Shown here: positions 34,232-42,154 of the stretch, piece by piece
How positions within the stretch are numbered: position 1 is the first letter of the stretch
Layout: each line of letters opens with the position of its first letter
From: Pseudarthrobacter equi
Lineage (GTDB): Bacteria > Actinomycetota > Actinomycetes > Actinomycetales > Micrococcaceae
DNA length: 64,000 nt
Direction of reading: 5' to 3'
NCBI RefSeq assembly: GCF_900105535.1
Contig: NZ_LT629779.1
Coordinates: 1,488,001-1,552,000 of the forward strand
Notes under the pieces: generated by a model
Database searches by the model: none
Seen by the model: the letters and a program-made list of their open reading frames with translations, nothing else
Told to the model about the DNA's origin: nothing
Program-made: the position numbers and the translations under genes

Positions 34232-35677
34232 GTGAACACCCCAACCCCCACCGCAGCCGCGCCTCCCGCGGAAGGCGGCGCCGCCGTCGTAATCACCGAC
34301 GACGACGTAATTAAGCTCTCCGGCCGCTGCGCCGCCCTGCTGATCTCCACCCTGCTGCTGGGCGTGCTGTCCTTCCAGCTGAACGCCAGCATGGTCACCC
34401 CCGCGCTGCCGCAGATCGCCGCGAGCTTTGGCGAAAGCGCGGACAGCGCCGCCCCGGTCCAGTCCATGTTCTTCCTGGCCGGCGCCATCGCCGGGCCCGT
34501 GATCGGCCGGTGGAGCGACTTTATCGGCCGCCGCGCCGCGCTGCTGCTGGTCCTGGGCATCATGGGCGCCGGCACCATCCTCTGCATCGCCGCGCCCACC
34601 CTGCCGCTGCTGGTCGCCGGCCGGTTCCTGCAGGGCGTCTCCAGCGCCGTGTTCGCTCTCGCCTACATCGTGCTCAGCGAGAACCTGCAGGCCAAAGTCT
34701 TCGGCACCTCCGTGGGCATCATCGCCGCCATCAACGGGGGAGTGGGCGGCGTGGACGGCTACGTGGGTGGCCTCGTGGCCGAGACCCTCGGTTTCCGGTC
34801 CATCTTCGTCGTAGTGCTCGTCCTGACCGCCATCGCCGCCGCCTGCATCATCAAAATCGTCCCGGCCGGACGGCCCCAGGGCGTGCGCGGCGCCATGGAC
34901 TGGTGGGGCGCCGGCTCCCTCTCGCTGTTCCTGGTGTTCCTCACCTACTTCGTCTCCGACGGTTCGGCCGCCGGCTGGACATCGCCCACCGCCCTGGCCC
35001 TGCTGGCCGGCACCGTTGTGTCCTTCGCGGGATTCTGGTTCATCGAAAAGCGCCGCAGCCACCCGCTCATCGCCGTGCACCACCTGCGCTCCCGCCAGGT
35101 GTGGCCGGTCATCGCCACCACCGTCCTCACCCTGGCCGGCATCTTCGCGGTCATCAACTTCACCGTGGTGCTGCTGAGCCAGGATCACGACGGCGGCTTC
35201 GGGCTTTCCGCCTCCATCTCGGCTTTGCTGTTCCTCACCCCCGCCGCGCTGATTGGCGTCTTCGCCGCACCTCTGGCGGGGTGGCTGGCGGACCGGCGCG
35301 GGTGGATCTTGATGCTGCGACTGGGGACTTCCTTAAGCCTGGTGTGTGCCGTGGTGGCAGCAGTTTTTTCCACGTCGCCCGTTGCGGTCCTTATTGCCGT
35401 TGCCTGCCTGGGCATCTTCTACAACGGCTTCTTCCTCACCGCCATCAACGGGCTCTCGGTCCTTTTGTCGCCCAAGGAGGCCCCGGCTGCGCTGCCCGGC
35501 ATCAACGGTGCGTCCTTCGGGATCGGGGCGAGCCTCGGCGTCGTGCTCGTGGCGCCGTTCGCCGCCTTGGGTACTTCTGCGGGGTACGCGACCGCGCTCT
35601 GGATCTCGGTGGGCATTACCGCCGCCGCGTTCATCGTCAGCCTCTTCGTCGCCGCCCCCAAGGGCGAGACGGTCTAA
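34232..35677 (+). CDS. MFS transporter, DHA2-like, probably for nucleosides, 481 aa
   Basis: The GTG at 34232 follows AGGAG by six bases and replaces a longer frame that opens in the promoter. The protein has about 14 hydrophobic segments with SDFIGRRAALLLVLG (motif A), LVAGRFLQGVSSAVFALAYI (motif B/C region) and FAAPLAGWLADRRGW, typical of the DHA2 drug-exporter group. The context is unusual for an exporter: nucleoside hydrolase 29 bases downstream and ribokinase divergent. Import of ribonucleosides is therefore inferred, not shown. A 30-residue hydrophilic, Pro/Ala-rich N-terminus precedes the first helix. Confidence 0.8.
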   Translation: MNTPTPTAAAPPAEGGAAVVITDDDVIKLSGRCAALLISTLLLGVLSFQLNASMVTPALPQIAASFGESADSAAPVQSMFFLAGAIAGPVIGRWSDFIGRRAALLLVLGIMGAGTILCIAAPTLPLLVAGRFLQGVSSAVFALAYIVLSENLQAKVFGTSVGIIAAINGGVGGVDGYVGGLVAETLGFRSIFVVVLVLTAIAAACIIKIVPAGRPQGVRGAMDWWGAGSLSLFLVFLTYFVSDGSAAGWTSPTALALLAGTVVSFAGFWFIEKRRSHPLIAVHHLRSRQVWPVIATTVLTLAGIFAVINFTVVLLSQDHDGGFGLSASISALLFLTPAALIGVFAAPLAGWLADRRGWILMLRLGTSLSLVCAVVAAVFSTSPVAVLIAVACLGIFYNGFFLTAINGLSVLLSPKEAPAALPGINGASFGIGASLGVVLVAPFAALGTSAGYATALWISVGITAAAFIVSLFVAAPKGETV

Positions 35678-35706
35678 CCCCTCTATCTGTTTCGAAGGAA
35701 CCTATT

Positions 35707-36720
35707 GTGACTGCCCCCATTTACTTGGACTGCGACACCGGCATCGACGACGCCCTCGCCCTGGCCTACCTGCTCGCTTCGCCGCTTGCCTCGCTTGTGG
35801 GCGTGGGGACCGTGAGCGGGAACGTGAGTGCCGCGGTTGGCGCCCGGAATACGCTGGACCTGCTTTCTCTGGCTGGCGCTGCTTCTGTGCCGGTGGCTGT
35901 GGGTGCCCATGATCCGCTGGTTGGTTCGTTTCACGGCGGGGCCCCGTGGGTGCACGGGTCCAATGGCATTGGTGAGGTTTCGCTGGCTCCTGCTGCTGCT
36001 TCTCTTGCTGCCGAGTCCGCGGCGGAGATGCTGGTGCGGCTCGCTCACACTTATCCCGGTGCCTTGCGGGTGGTGGCGATCGGGCCGCTGACGAACATTG
36101 CCGAGGCGCTGCGGCTGGAGCCTGCGCTGCCGTCCCTGGTGGAGTCGGTCACCGTGATGGGCGGGGCCGCGCTGGCGCCGGGGAACATCACACCCGTCGC
36201 CGAGGCAAACATCTGGCACGACCCCGAGGCCGCCGCCCTGGTGCTGGCTGCCGACTGGGACGTGACCCTGGTGCCGTTGGACGTGACCATGACTTCCGTG
36301 TTGGAGGAGTCACACCGGCAGGTGTTGCTTTCGTCTGCGGCGCCGGTGCCCCGGGCGCTGGGGGAGATGCTGGGCTACTACTTCCGGTTCTACGAGGACA
36401 TCTACGGCCGGCCGTGCTCCGCGATGCACGATCCGCTGGCGGCGGCGCTCGCTGTGGGTGCTGTTAAGCCTGCGCTGGCACCCGTGGTGCGCGCCGCCGT
36501 CGACACCTCCGACGGGCCCGGCCGCGGCCAGACTGTGTGCGACATGCGCGGGCTATACGTGGGCTACCCGGAAGTGAAGGCCGCGCGGTGCCGCGTGGTC
36601 CTCTCGCTGGAGGAGGACTTCGCCCCGCACCTGGTGGAGATGCTGCTAAACCATTTTGAAGGCACGACGGCGGCGGTTGAGCCCAGCGAAACCAAAGCCG
36701 TGCCCATCGCCGCTGCCTGA
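35707..36720 (+). CDS. Inosine/uridine-preferring ribonucleoside hydrolase, 337 aa
   Basis: Cleaves ribonucleosides to base and ribose. The calcium-binding N-terminal motif is YLDCDTGIDDALALAYLLAS (the DxDxxxDD signature, residues 5-24); SVTVMGGAALAPGNITPVAE and ANIWHDPEAAALVL are the middle metal and ribose-binding parts, and AMHDPLAAALAV supplies the late Asp/His. GTG start with GAAGGA before it. Closely linked to the transporter upstream and, by function, to the ribokinase across the divergent promoter. The preferred base cannot be read from sequence. Confidence 0.9.
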   Translation: MTAPIYLDCDTGIDDALALAYLLASPLASLVGVGTVSGNVSAAVGARNTLDLLSLAGAASVPVAVGAHDPLVGSFHGGAPWVHGSNGIGEVSLAPAAASLAAESAAEMLVRLAHTYPGALRVVAIGPLTNIAEALRLEPALPSLVESVTVMGGAALAPGNITPVAEANIWHDPEAAALVLAADWDVTLVPLDVTMTSVLEESHRQVLLSSAAPVPRALGEMLGYYFRFYEDIYGRPCSAMHDPLAAALAVGAVKPALAPVVRAAVDTSDGPGRGQTVCDMRGLYVGYPEVKAARCRVVLSLEEDFAPHLVEMLLNHFEGTTAAVEPSETKAVPIAAA

Positions 36721-36728
36721 CTCCATCC

Positions 36729-36829
36729 AAACGCCCGCTCACTTGTGGTCGCCATTCCTGGAACGCGCGCTCACCTATTGTCGCCTTCTTTGAAACGCGC
36801 GCTCACCCAGTTTTGAGCTTGTCGAAACC
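36729..36829. repeat. Three 32-base tandem repeats followed by a dispersed repeat
   Basis: Units beginning AACGC(G/C)CGCTCAC start at about 36730, 36762 and 36794, exactly 32 bases apart; the first two continue into GTCGCC. The third runs into TTGAGCTTGTCGAAACC (36813-36829), a copy of the repeat also found at 53744, 53776 and, diverged, at 63099. Confidence 0.65.
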
Positions 36830-36857
36830 GACTCTTGCTCGCCCAGGCACAAGGACC

Positions 36858-37070
36858 ATGATTGAGGTACAGAGCGCTGCGATTGGATCGGAGGCTGACG
36901 TGATCCAGGCCCTGCTGTGCAAGCTGAATATTCGGCACGAATGGCATCTCGAACATGCTGAGGACGGAGCCATGTATCGGCGGTGTCGTCGATGTGGCAA
37001 GGACGATGATCAACGTGGCGAGGGGAGAAGGGGCGACTTCAGCGCCTGGATTGGTCCCTCAGGCGGGTAG
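36858..37070 (+). CDS. Possible small CxxC protein, 70 aa
   Basis: The middle of this frame reads like a small zinc-ribbon-type or half-finger protein: LLCKLNIRHEWHLEH followed by GAMYRRCRRCGKDD, with a W-x-L-x-H and a CxxC as in many short actinobacterial proteins of unknown function. The start is uncertain (AAGGA is too close to the ATG), and the C-terminal third looks non-coding, so it may be a fragment. It sits directly after the repeat array. Confidence 0.4.
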   Translation: MIEVQSAAIGSEADVIQALLCKLNIRHEWHLEHAEDGAMYRRCRRCGKDDDQRGEGRRGDFSAWIGPSGG

Positions 37071-37080
37071 GTGTACCGCC

Positions 37081-37109
37081 GCCCGGCCCGTCAGCAGTAC
37101 GGGCCGGGC
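37081..37109 (-). terminator. Hairpin terminator of the AAHS transporter gene
   Basis: GCCCGGCCCGT pairs perfectly with ACGGGCCGGGC around a seven-base loop, nine bases beyond the minus-strand stop at 37118. Confidence 0.75.
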
Positions 37110-37117
37110 AACGCCCG

Positions 37118-38338
37118 TTAGTTCGCTTGCTGCTGGGTGGCCCGCGTGGCGGCGATAGCGTGCGGGACCGCCACCAGGGCCAGCACGGCGAGGGCGCCTG
37201 CTGCCGCGAAGGCGTAGAAGCCCCACGGGTAGGCGATGCCTGCGGCCACCAGGCCGCCCGTCACCGCGGGTCCTGCAATGGCGCCGACGCGGCCCACACC
37301 GGCGGCGAAACCGAGGGCGGTTGCGCGCAGCCGGGCCGGGAAGAGCTGGCTGACCCACGCGTACACGAGCACTTGGGCGCTGAATACGAAGACGCCGGTG
37401 ACGAAGACGAGGGCGTTGAGCAGGATGGCGTTGTCCACCTTGATGCTCAGCAGGGCGAGGCAGGCCGCGGAGAGGCCGAACCAGAGCAGCACGATGGGTT
37501 TGGTGCCGTGCTTGTCGGCCAGGATGCCGGCAATGATGAGGCCCGCCACCGCGCCGAGGTTCAGCACCAGGAGCAGGGACAGGCCCGCGCTGACCGGGTA
37601 CCCCGCGGAGGCCATGAGCTGGGGGAGCCAGGTGTTGAGGCCGTAAACCAGCAGCAGTCCCATAAAGGAGGCGGCGGCGATTGCCGCGGCGACCAGCGGG
37701 TAGGGCTTTTTCGCCAAGTCCCGGAATCCGGTCTGCTCCGCCTTCCGGGTAGCCTGTGCACTCGGCAGGGTCTCGGGCAGCTTGAACCACAGGAACGGTG
37801 CCAGGACGAGGCCCGCAATGCCGCCGACCACGAACATGATGCGCCAGTCCGGGATGACCATGATGGCCAGGAACGCAGTTGCCACCGCACCCACGTGGTA
37901 GCCGGTCATGGTGCGGGTGGTGGACTTGCCGGCTGTTCCTGCCGGTGCGTAATCGTTCATGTAGGCGAGGGCAACCGGAAGGCAAGCGCCCAATCCGACG
38001 CCGGCCAGGAAGCGGAATACGCCGAACATGGCCACGTTGGGCGCCCACGCCACCGCGAGGGTGAAAAGCGAGAACCAGAGCACGCAGGCAACCATCAGTT
38101 TTCTGCGCCCGAAGCGGTCTGACAGCGGCGCGATGAACAGCGCCCCGGCACCGACGCCTACCAGGGAGATGGTGGCCACCAGGGTTGCCCCGACAGCGTC
38201 AAAGCCAAGTTCACCGGTTTTGATAAGTGTGGGAATGACGGTGCCGAGCACCACCAGGTCAAAACCGTCCAGGACCATGGCCAGCCAGCAGAGCCAAATG
38301 GGCCACCGTGATGCGCGGGAGGAGGGGGAAGTTGTCAT
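37118..38338 (-). CDS. MFS transporter, aromatic acid:H+ symporter (AAHS)-like, 406 aa
   Basis: Twelve hydrophobic segments. The first helix has the AAHS signature DGFDLVVLGTVIPTL with the aspartate needed for transport in BenK/PcaK-type proteins. Loop 2-3 reads APLSDRFGRRKLM, and the helix 4-5 region is FLAGVGLGACLPVALAYMNDYAP. Aromatic carboxylates such as benzoate or hydroxybenzoate are the usual substrates, but no aromatic pathway genes are in the window, so the substrate is open. It lies between the nucleoside genes and the GntR gene, on the GntR strand, with 205 bases between. Confidence 0.85.
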   Translation of the reverse strand: MTTSPSSRASRWPIWLCWLAMVLDGFDLVVLGTVIPTLIKTGELGFDAVGATLVATISLVGVGAGALFIAPLSDRFGRRKLMVACVLWFSLFTLAVAWAPNVAMFGVFRFLAGVGLGACLPVALAYMNDYAPAGTAGKSTTRTMTGYHVGAVATAFLAIMVIPDWRIMFVVGGIAGLVLAPFLWFKLPETLPSAQATRKAEQTGFRDLAKKPYPLVAAAIAAASFMGLLLVYGLNTWLPQLMASAGYPVSAGLSLLLVLNLGAVAGLIIAGILADKHGTKPIVLLWFGLSAACLALLSIKVDNAILLNALVFVTGVFVFSAQVLVYAWVSQLFPARLRATALGFAAGVGRVGAIAGPAVTGGLVAAGIAYPWGFYAFAAAGALAVLALVAVPHAIAATRATQQQAN

Positions 38339-38438
38339 GTAATCCTCATCGATTAGAAAGAAGCCGGACCACTGCCGCCGAGAGCTGCATCACGTGGATT
38401 TGTGACGCACGGCATTGTTCCGCAGATGAGGATACTCG

Positions 38439-38449
38439 TTAGGTTCTAA
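38439..38449. promoter_or_regulatory. Small palindrome upstream of the AAHS transporter
   Basis: TTAG-GTT-CTAA is a short perfect inverted repeat about 100 bases before the transporter start. It differs from the GTTGTAC motif, so control by another regulator is possible. Weak evidence. Confidence 0.25.
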
Positions 38450-38543
38450 TAACGCACGTCCGTTCGACATGCGAACAAGAATCGAGCTGCGGGTGGCTCA
38501 GTACGTGCCTGCCCGTTCGGGTCCTACCCGCGCAGATACGGTG

Positions 38544-39326
38544 TTATGACCGGAACTGCTGCATCACCGAAAGGTGCCCCGCCCGGGCGGACACCAGGCA
38601 TTTGGCCAGGTAGAAAGGCCGGTTGCCATGCCGGACATACTGCGTCAGCACGAGGACCGGGTCCGACGGCCGCAGGTCCAGCAGCTTCGCCCGGCTGGGT
38701 CCCACCTGGCTGAGGCTGATTTCGCACTCACCGGGGCCCGCCAACCGGCCCAGCTGGTTGTTGAGCGTGGCAAGCAAGGTGGCGCCGTCGTCGTCCTGTA
38801 TCTCAAGAGGCGCGGCAACGCTCCTGTCGAAGCTGACCGGCTGGGCGGTGACGTTTTCCTGCAGCTGGGCGATGGCCTCGCCGTCGCGGATGAGGACGGA
38901 TTCCCAGAGCCAGCACTCGGTGCCGGGCTCGACGCCGATGCCGGGGGCGACGAATTCGGAGGCGGCCTGGCGGATGGCCTGGGTGCGCTTGACCTCGAGG
39001 GTCTCGCCGGGACCGGCGAGGACTTCCTCGAAGGGGCGGATGCGTTCGATGCCGATGCGGGGGAGCGTGTCCGAGACGAAACGCCCGACGCCGCGCCGCG
39101 CCCTGATGAGCCCGTCCTCCTCGAGGAGCATGAGGGCTTCGCGGACCACGGTGCGGCTGACTTTCATGTCGGCGCCGAGTTCGGTCTCGGTGGGGATCAT
39201 CGAGCCGGGGGTGAGGAGGCCGTCGCGGATGGCTTCGGCGATTCGCGAATACACCGCGACGCGAAGCGGCGATCCGGACTGGGCTGCCACCGGTTGGGAT
39301 AGGAACCGGGCGGCGTCCTGATGCAC
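38544..39326 (-). CDS. GntR/HutC-type transcriptional regulator with UTRA domain, 260 aa
   Basis: Residues 20-90 are the GntR winged helix (AVYSRIAEAIRDGLLTPG, MIPTETELGADMKVSRTVVR, MLLEEDGLIRARRGVGRFV), and the rest is a UTRA ligand-binding domain (ECWLWESVLIRDGEAIAQLQ and LVLTQYVRHGNRPFYLAKCL). HutC-type proteins bind palindromes and release DNA when a small metabolite binds. GTTGTAC-type motifs occur both in its own upstream region and in the nucleoside divergon, so a nucleoside or ribose derivative is a sensible inducer. Confidence 0.88.
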   Translation of the reverse strand: MHQDAARFLSQPVAAQSGSPLRVAVYSRIAEAIRDGLLTPGSMIPTETELGADMKVSRTVVREALMLLEEDGLIRARRGVGRFVSDTLPRIGIERIRPFEEVLAGPGETLEVKRTQAIRQAASEFVAPGIGVEPGTECWLWESVLIRDGEAIAQLQENVTAQPVSFDRSVAAPLEIQDDDGATLLATLNNQLGRLAGPGECEISLSQVGPSRAKLLDLRPSDPVLVLTQYVRHGNRPFYLAKCLVSARAGHLSVMQQFRS

Positions 39327-39379
39327 GTTCTTGCCTCGCTCTTGGTCGGGGTTGGTCCGGGGATTCCAGCCTAGAACAA

Positions 39380-39399
39380 GTTGTACGCGTTAGTACGAC
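39380..39399. promoter_or_regulatory. Candidate autoregulatory GntR operator
   Basis: GTTGTAC (39380-39386) faces GTACGAC (39393-39399) across six bases, 54 bases upstream of the GntR start. It shares the half-site with 34145 and 34168. Confidence 0.45.
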
Positions 39400-39750
39400 A
39401 AGTGGCGCTCGTTGTGGGGCCGACACGAACAAGGGGAGTACGGCCAAGGGCAGTTTCTGTGGCATGAAGAGTGTGGACGGCAAATGTTCTGCCCGTGCTC
39501 CGAACTTTCGTGCTGAACTTAGGACACTTTTGCTGGCCGGTTCGCCAACCGTTCGGCTAAAGGTACGTCTGCACCTCACGCGGGCCTAACTAACAGGGAC
39601 TTTCTGCCCTATTTCGTCTGCTCGGGGTTGCCTACCTTGGGAAAACTATGCGGCTCAAAGTCGCCGTCAGGGTTCGCCCGTTCCTAGTTCACTACCGCGT
39701 ATGGTCTCCACCTTTCCGGTGATACGCCCCGCTTTCGTTTGGAGACTCGC
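39400..39750. other. Intergenic region without a recognised gene
   Basis: Nothing coding is supported here. The last bases carry TTTGGAGACTCGC, the ribosome site of the secreted protein at 39751. Confidence 0.5.
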
Positions 39751-40266
39751 ATGCTCGGAAAACCCATCCGTTGGTTCGCCCCTATCTCCGCAATTGCAGT
39801 AATTCTGTTCAGTGCCCCTGGCGCCGGCGCTGCCGTCAGTCGCCCTCCTCAGCTTCAAGAATTTCAGTTCAAACTTGATGGTGATGCAGGCGAAGGCTGC
39901 CCATTTGACGTGAACGTCACGGGCACGGGCGGGAAAATTACCCAGATTGAACTCAAGGACGGCCGAGTATTCACAGCTGGAAAGGGCGTCTTGCTGACTT
40001 GGAGCAATCCGGCCAACGGTAAGTCTTATACAGTCAACACTTCGGGTTCGGTAGCCAAATATGTAACAAATCCAGACGGAACTGCCACGGCAACCTTCAC
40101 AGGTCACAACGGGTTTGCATACTTCGGCAACGACGCGCCGGGTGCAGGTATCACCCAATACACGGGGAGGCTCGTGGTAACGCTGGTGTCCTTGAAGACA
40201 TTCCAAGTGAAAAGCGTTGACGCCACCGCTGGGCAAGCGCTCAACGTCTGTGAGTTGCTCGCCTAG
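39751..40266 (+). CDS. Secreted protein of unknown function, 171 aa
   Basis: ATG at 39751 with GGAG six bases upstream. Residues 1-28 are a Sec signal peptide (positive start, then FAPISAIAVILFSAPGAGAA with AxA-type cleavage). The mature part is beta-rich, with two cysteines (EGCPFDVNV near the start and LNVCELLA at the very end) likely to form a disulfide, and Gly/Thr/Asn-rich strands. I do not recognise a family, although similar short secreted proteins are common in Arthrobacter. It is a single gene followed by a terminator. Confidence 0.75.
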   Translation: MLGKPIRWFAPISAIAVILFSAPGAGAAVSRPPQLQEFQFKLDGDAGEGCPFDVNVTGTGGKITQIELKDGRVFTAGKGVLLTWSNPANGKSYTVNTSGSVAKYVTNPDGTATATFTGHNGFAYFGNDAPGAGITQYTGRLVVTLVSLKTFQVKSVDATAGQALNVCELLA

Positions 40267-40276
40267 AAGCTAAAGG

Positions 40277-40308
40277 GAATGACCCGGAGCTTTCGCGATG
40301 GGTCATTC
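40277..40308 (+). terminator. Hairpin terminator after the secreted protein
   Basis: GAATGACCC pairs with GGGTCATTC around a 14-base loop, ten bases after the stop. Confidence 0.65.
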
Positions 40309-40405
40309 TCCATCAAAAGGCTTTCGAAGCCTCCTCGCGTCCTCGCCCGCAGCCTGAGGAAGGGCGTCCTGAGTGCTTCGATCCCGTCCTTCGCTGTAGC
40401 TTTAC

Positions 40406-40708
40406 CTACGGGTGGACCGGCGTGGCTGCGTCGTTGCCCACCACCGTTGTCCACGGACGGGCCGTCCACGACGTCACCACTCCACCGGCGACGTAGGGGT
40501 CGGCGGCTGCAAAGGCTTTGGCGGCCTCGAGGGGGTTTTCGCCGGTGAAGATCAGCAGTCCGGTGAAGGGGCCGTCACCAACAGCGCCGCCCAGCAGTAG
40601 CTCGCCGCGTTCGACTGCTTCCCACGCCGCTTTCAGGTGAACACCGCGGTACTGTTCGCGGGTCTCCAGATAGTCGTCCGCGTAGGTGTATTCCAGGACG
40701 GCGTGCAT
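40406..40708 (-). CDS. YciI-family protein, 100 aa
   Basis: A ferredoxin-like fold protein of the YciI/DGPF group. The family pattern is clear: a tyrosine-rich start (VLEYTYADDYLETREQYRGV), the helix with H and L (HLKAAWEAVERGELLLGGAV) and FTGENPLEAAKAFAAADPYV, which ends in the conserved DPY. The His-Asp pair of YciI proteins suggests small-molecule chemistry but no defined reaction. A single gene, convergent with the secreted protein gene. Confidence 0.85.
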   Translation of the reverse strand: MHAVLEYTYADDYLETREQYRGVHLKAAWEAVERGELLLGGAVGDGPFTGLLIFTGENPLEAAKAFAAADPYVAGGVVTSWTARPWTTVVGNDAATPVHP

Positions 40709-40799
40709 GCGTGACTCCCTTTCGTTGTTCTGTCGATAGAAGCAGGCTACACACCCCTACACTTGGCGTTGCAGGACCAAAATGACAGATGGGGGAATC

Positions 40800-41255
40800 A
40801 TGTCGGTCAGCAGCCACCAGGAACACGATGATGCGGTGCATGCCGAGCACCAAGCGGCGCTTGCCCGCGGTGAACAACGGGTCCTGTATTTGACCAAGGA
40901 CGGGATGCTTCACAGCTACACCAAAACGGAGTTGGGAGGGCCGCCGAACGGAAGCACGCGGTGGTGGCAGAACCTGCCCGGGCTGCTGTTTCTGGTGCCG
41001 ATGTTCGGCCTGTGCATGTACCTCGTCATCACTAATCCGGTGGGGACTGCGACGGCGCAATGGGCAACCCTGTTCGGTGCCTTGCTGATGGCTCTCGGCG
41101 CGGCTTACTTCATCTGGGAATCGGTTGTGGTCTACCGCGCTCGAAAAGCGCGCCTCCGCCGGGGATCACCTGATCCGCTCAAAATTATGAGTGCCAAAAC
41201 CAAGCTTCCCGAGTCCTACACGCAGTCACAACCGGTCAAGAAGAGCCGATGGTGA
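40800..41255 (+). CDS. Two-helix membrane protein of unknown function, 151 aa
   Basis: The ATG at 40800 is preferred to one at 40782 because GGGGGAA precedes it. A soluble N-terminal third (VLYLTKDGMLHSYTK) is followed by two transmembrane helices (LPGLLFLVPMFGLCMYLVIT and TLFGALLMALGAAYFIW) and a basic cytosolic tail. No family is recognised. A single gene between the YciI gene and the DeoR gene. Confidence 0.65.
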   Translation: MSVSSHQEHDDAVHAEHQAALARGEQRVLYLTKDGMLHSYTKTELGGPPNGSTRWWQNLPGLLFLVPMFGLCMYLVITNPVGTATAQWATLFGALLMALGAAYFIWESVVVYRARKARLRRGSPDPLKIMSAKTKLPESYTQSQPVKKSRW

Positions 41256-41311
41256 ACAGGCCCTGACCGCCCAAAGGCCGCGCCGGGAAGAACCTGCCGG
41301 CCCAGCAGCCG

Positions 41312-42079
41312 TCAGACCGCAGCCACCTCAACCTGAACCCCCGCGTCCCGGAACTTCTGCACCTGCCCCGGATCCGCGCCATCGTCCGTCACCAACGTCC
41401 AGGGCAAAGCAAGCCGCGCCCACGCGTGGAAGGGGCGAAGCCCGAGCTTCGAGGAGTCCGCCAGGACATAAACAGCACGCCCCCGCCGGGCCATGAGCTC
41501 CTTGAGCCGGGTCTGGGCGTGGTCGGCCTCGCAGATGCCGTCCTCGGCGGTGACCGCGTCGGCGCCCAGGAACACCCGGTCGAAGCTCATCCGCTCCAGC
41601 GCCGCCTCGGCCAGCGGCCCCACAAAACTTTGTGACACACCCCGGAGCCGGCCGCCCAGGCAGTCCACCTCGATGCCCTCGCAATCGGCCAGCTCCTGCA
41701 AAGTGTTGATGCCCGGCGTCGTCACAAATAACGGACCGGACCCGCGCAGCTCGTGCGCCAGGGCACCCGCGGTGGAACCGGCGTCGAGCAGGATATTCTC
41801 ACCCGGCTGGATCACCGAAGCCGCCCACCGGGCGATCGCATGCTTCTGCTCAAACGCCTCACCCGTCCGCTGCCGCAGCGACGCCTCCGGGTGCGCGCCC
41901 AGCGCCATCGCCCCGCCATAGGTCCGGGCCAGCTTCCCCTGCGAATTCAGCAGCGCCAGGTCGCGGCGGATGGTGGACGCGGTCACCTCGAACCGGGCCG
42001 AGAGCTCCTCCACGGACGCCAGGCCGGTGGTCACGGCAAGGTGGTAGATCTCCTCGCGCCGCGCGTTTGCGCTGAGCAT
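41312..42079 (-). CDS. DeoR-family transcriptional regulator, 255 aa
   Basis: ATG at 42079 with GGAGACC upstream; the in-frame extension to 42145 is low-complexity. The N-terminal DeoR helix-turn-helix is REEIYHLAVTTGLASVEELS, then FEVTASTIRRDLALLNSQGK. The DeoRC sensor domain has ILLDAGSTAGALAHELRG and FVGPLAEAALERMSFDRVFL plus GICEADHAQTRLK, the phosphosugar-binding pattern. A phosphorylated acid sugar from the adjacent kinase-dehydrogenase is the likely inducer. It lies 75 bases downstream of that fusion gene on the same strand. Confidence 0.9.
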   Translation of the reverse strand: MLSANARREEIYHLAVTTGLASVEELSARFEVTASTIRRDLALLNSQGKLARTYGGAMALGAHPEASLRQRTGEAFEQKHAIARWAASVIQPGENILLDAGSTAGALAHELRGSGPLFVTTPGINTLQELADCEGIEVDCLGGRLRGVSQSFVGPLAEAALERMSFDRVFLGADAVTAEDGICEADHAQTRLKELMARRGRAVYVLADSSKLGLRPFHAWARLALPWTLVTDDGADPGQVQKFRDAGVQVEVAAV

Positions 42080-42154
42080 TCCTGGTCTCCTTCCCGTGGG
42101 CATGGCGGTGGCAGTGCTACCCATGCTAGTTCCGGCCCCCATCAAACGCAGGAA

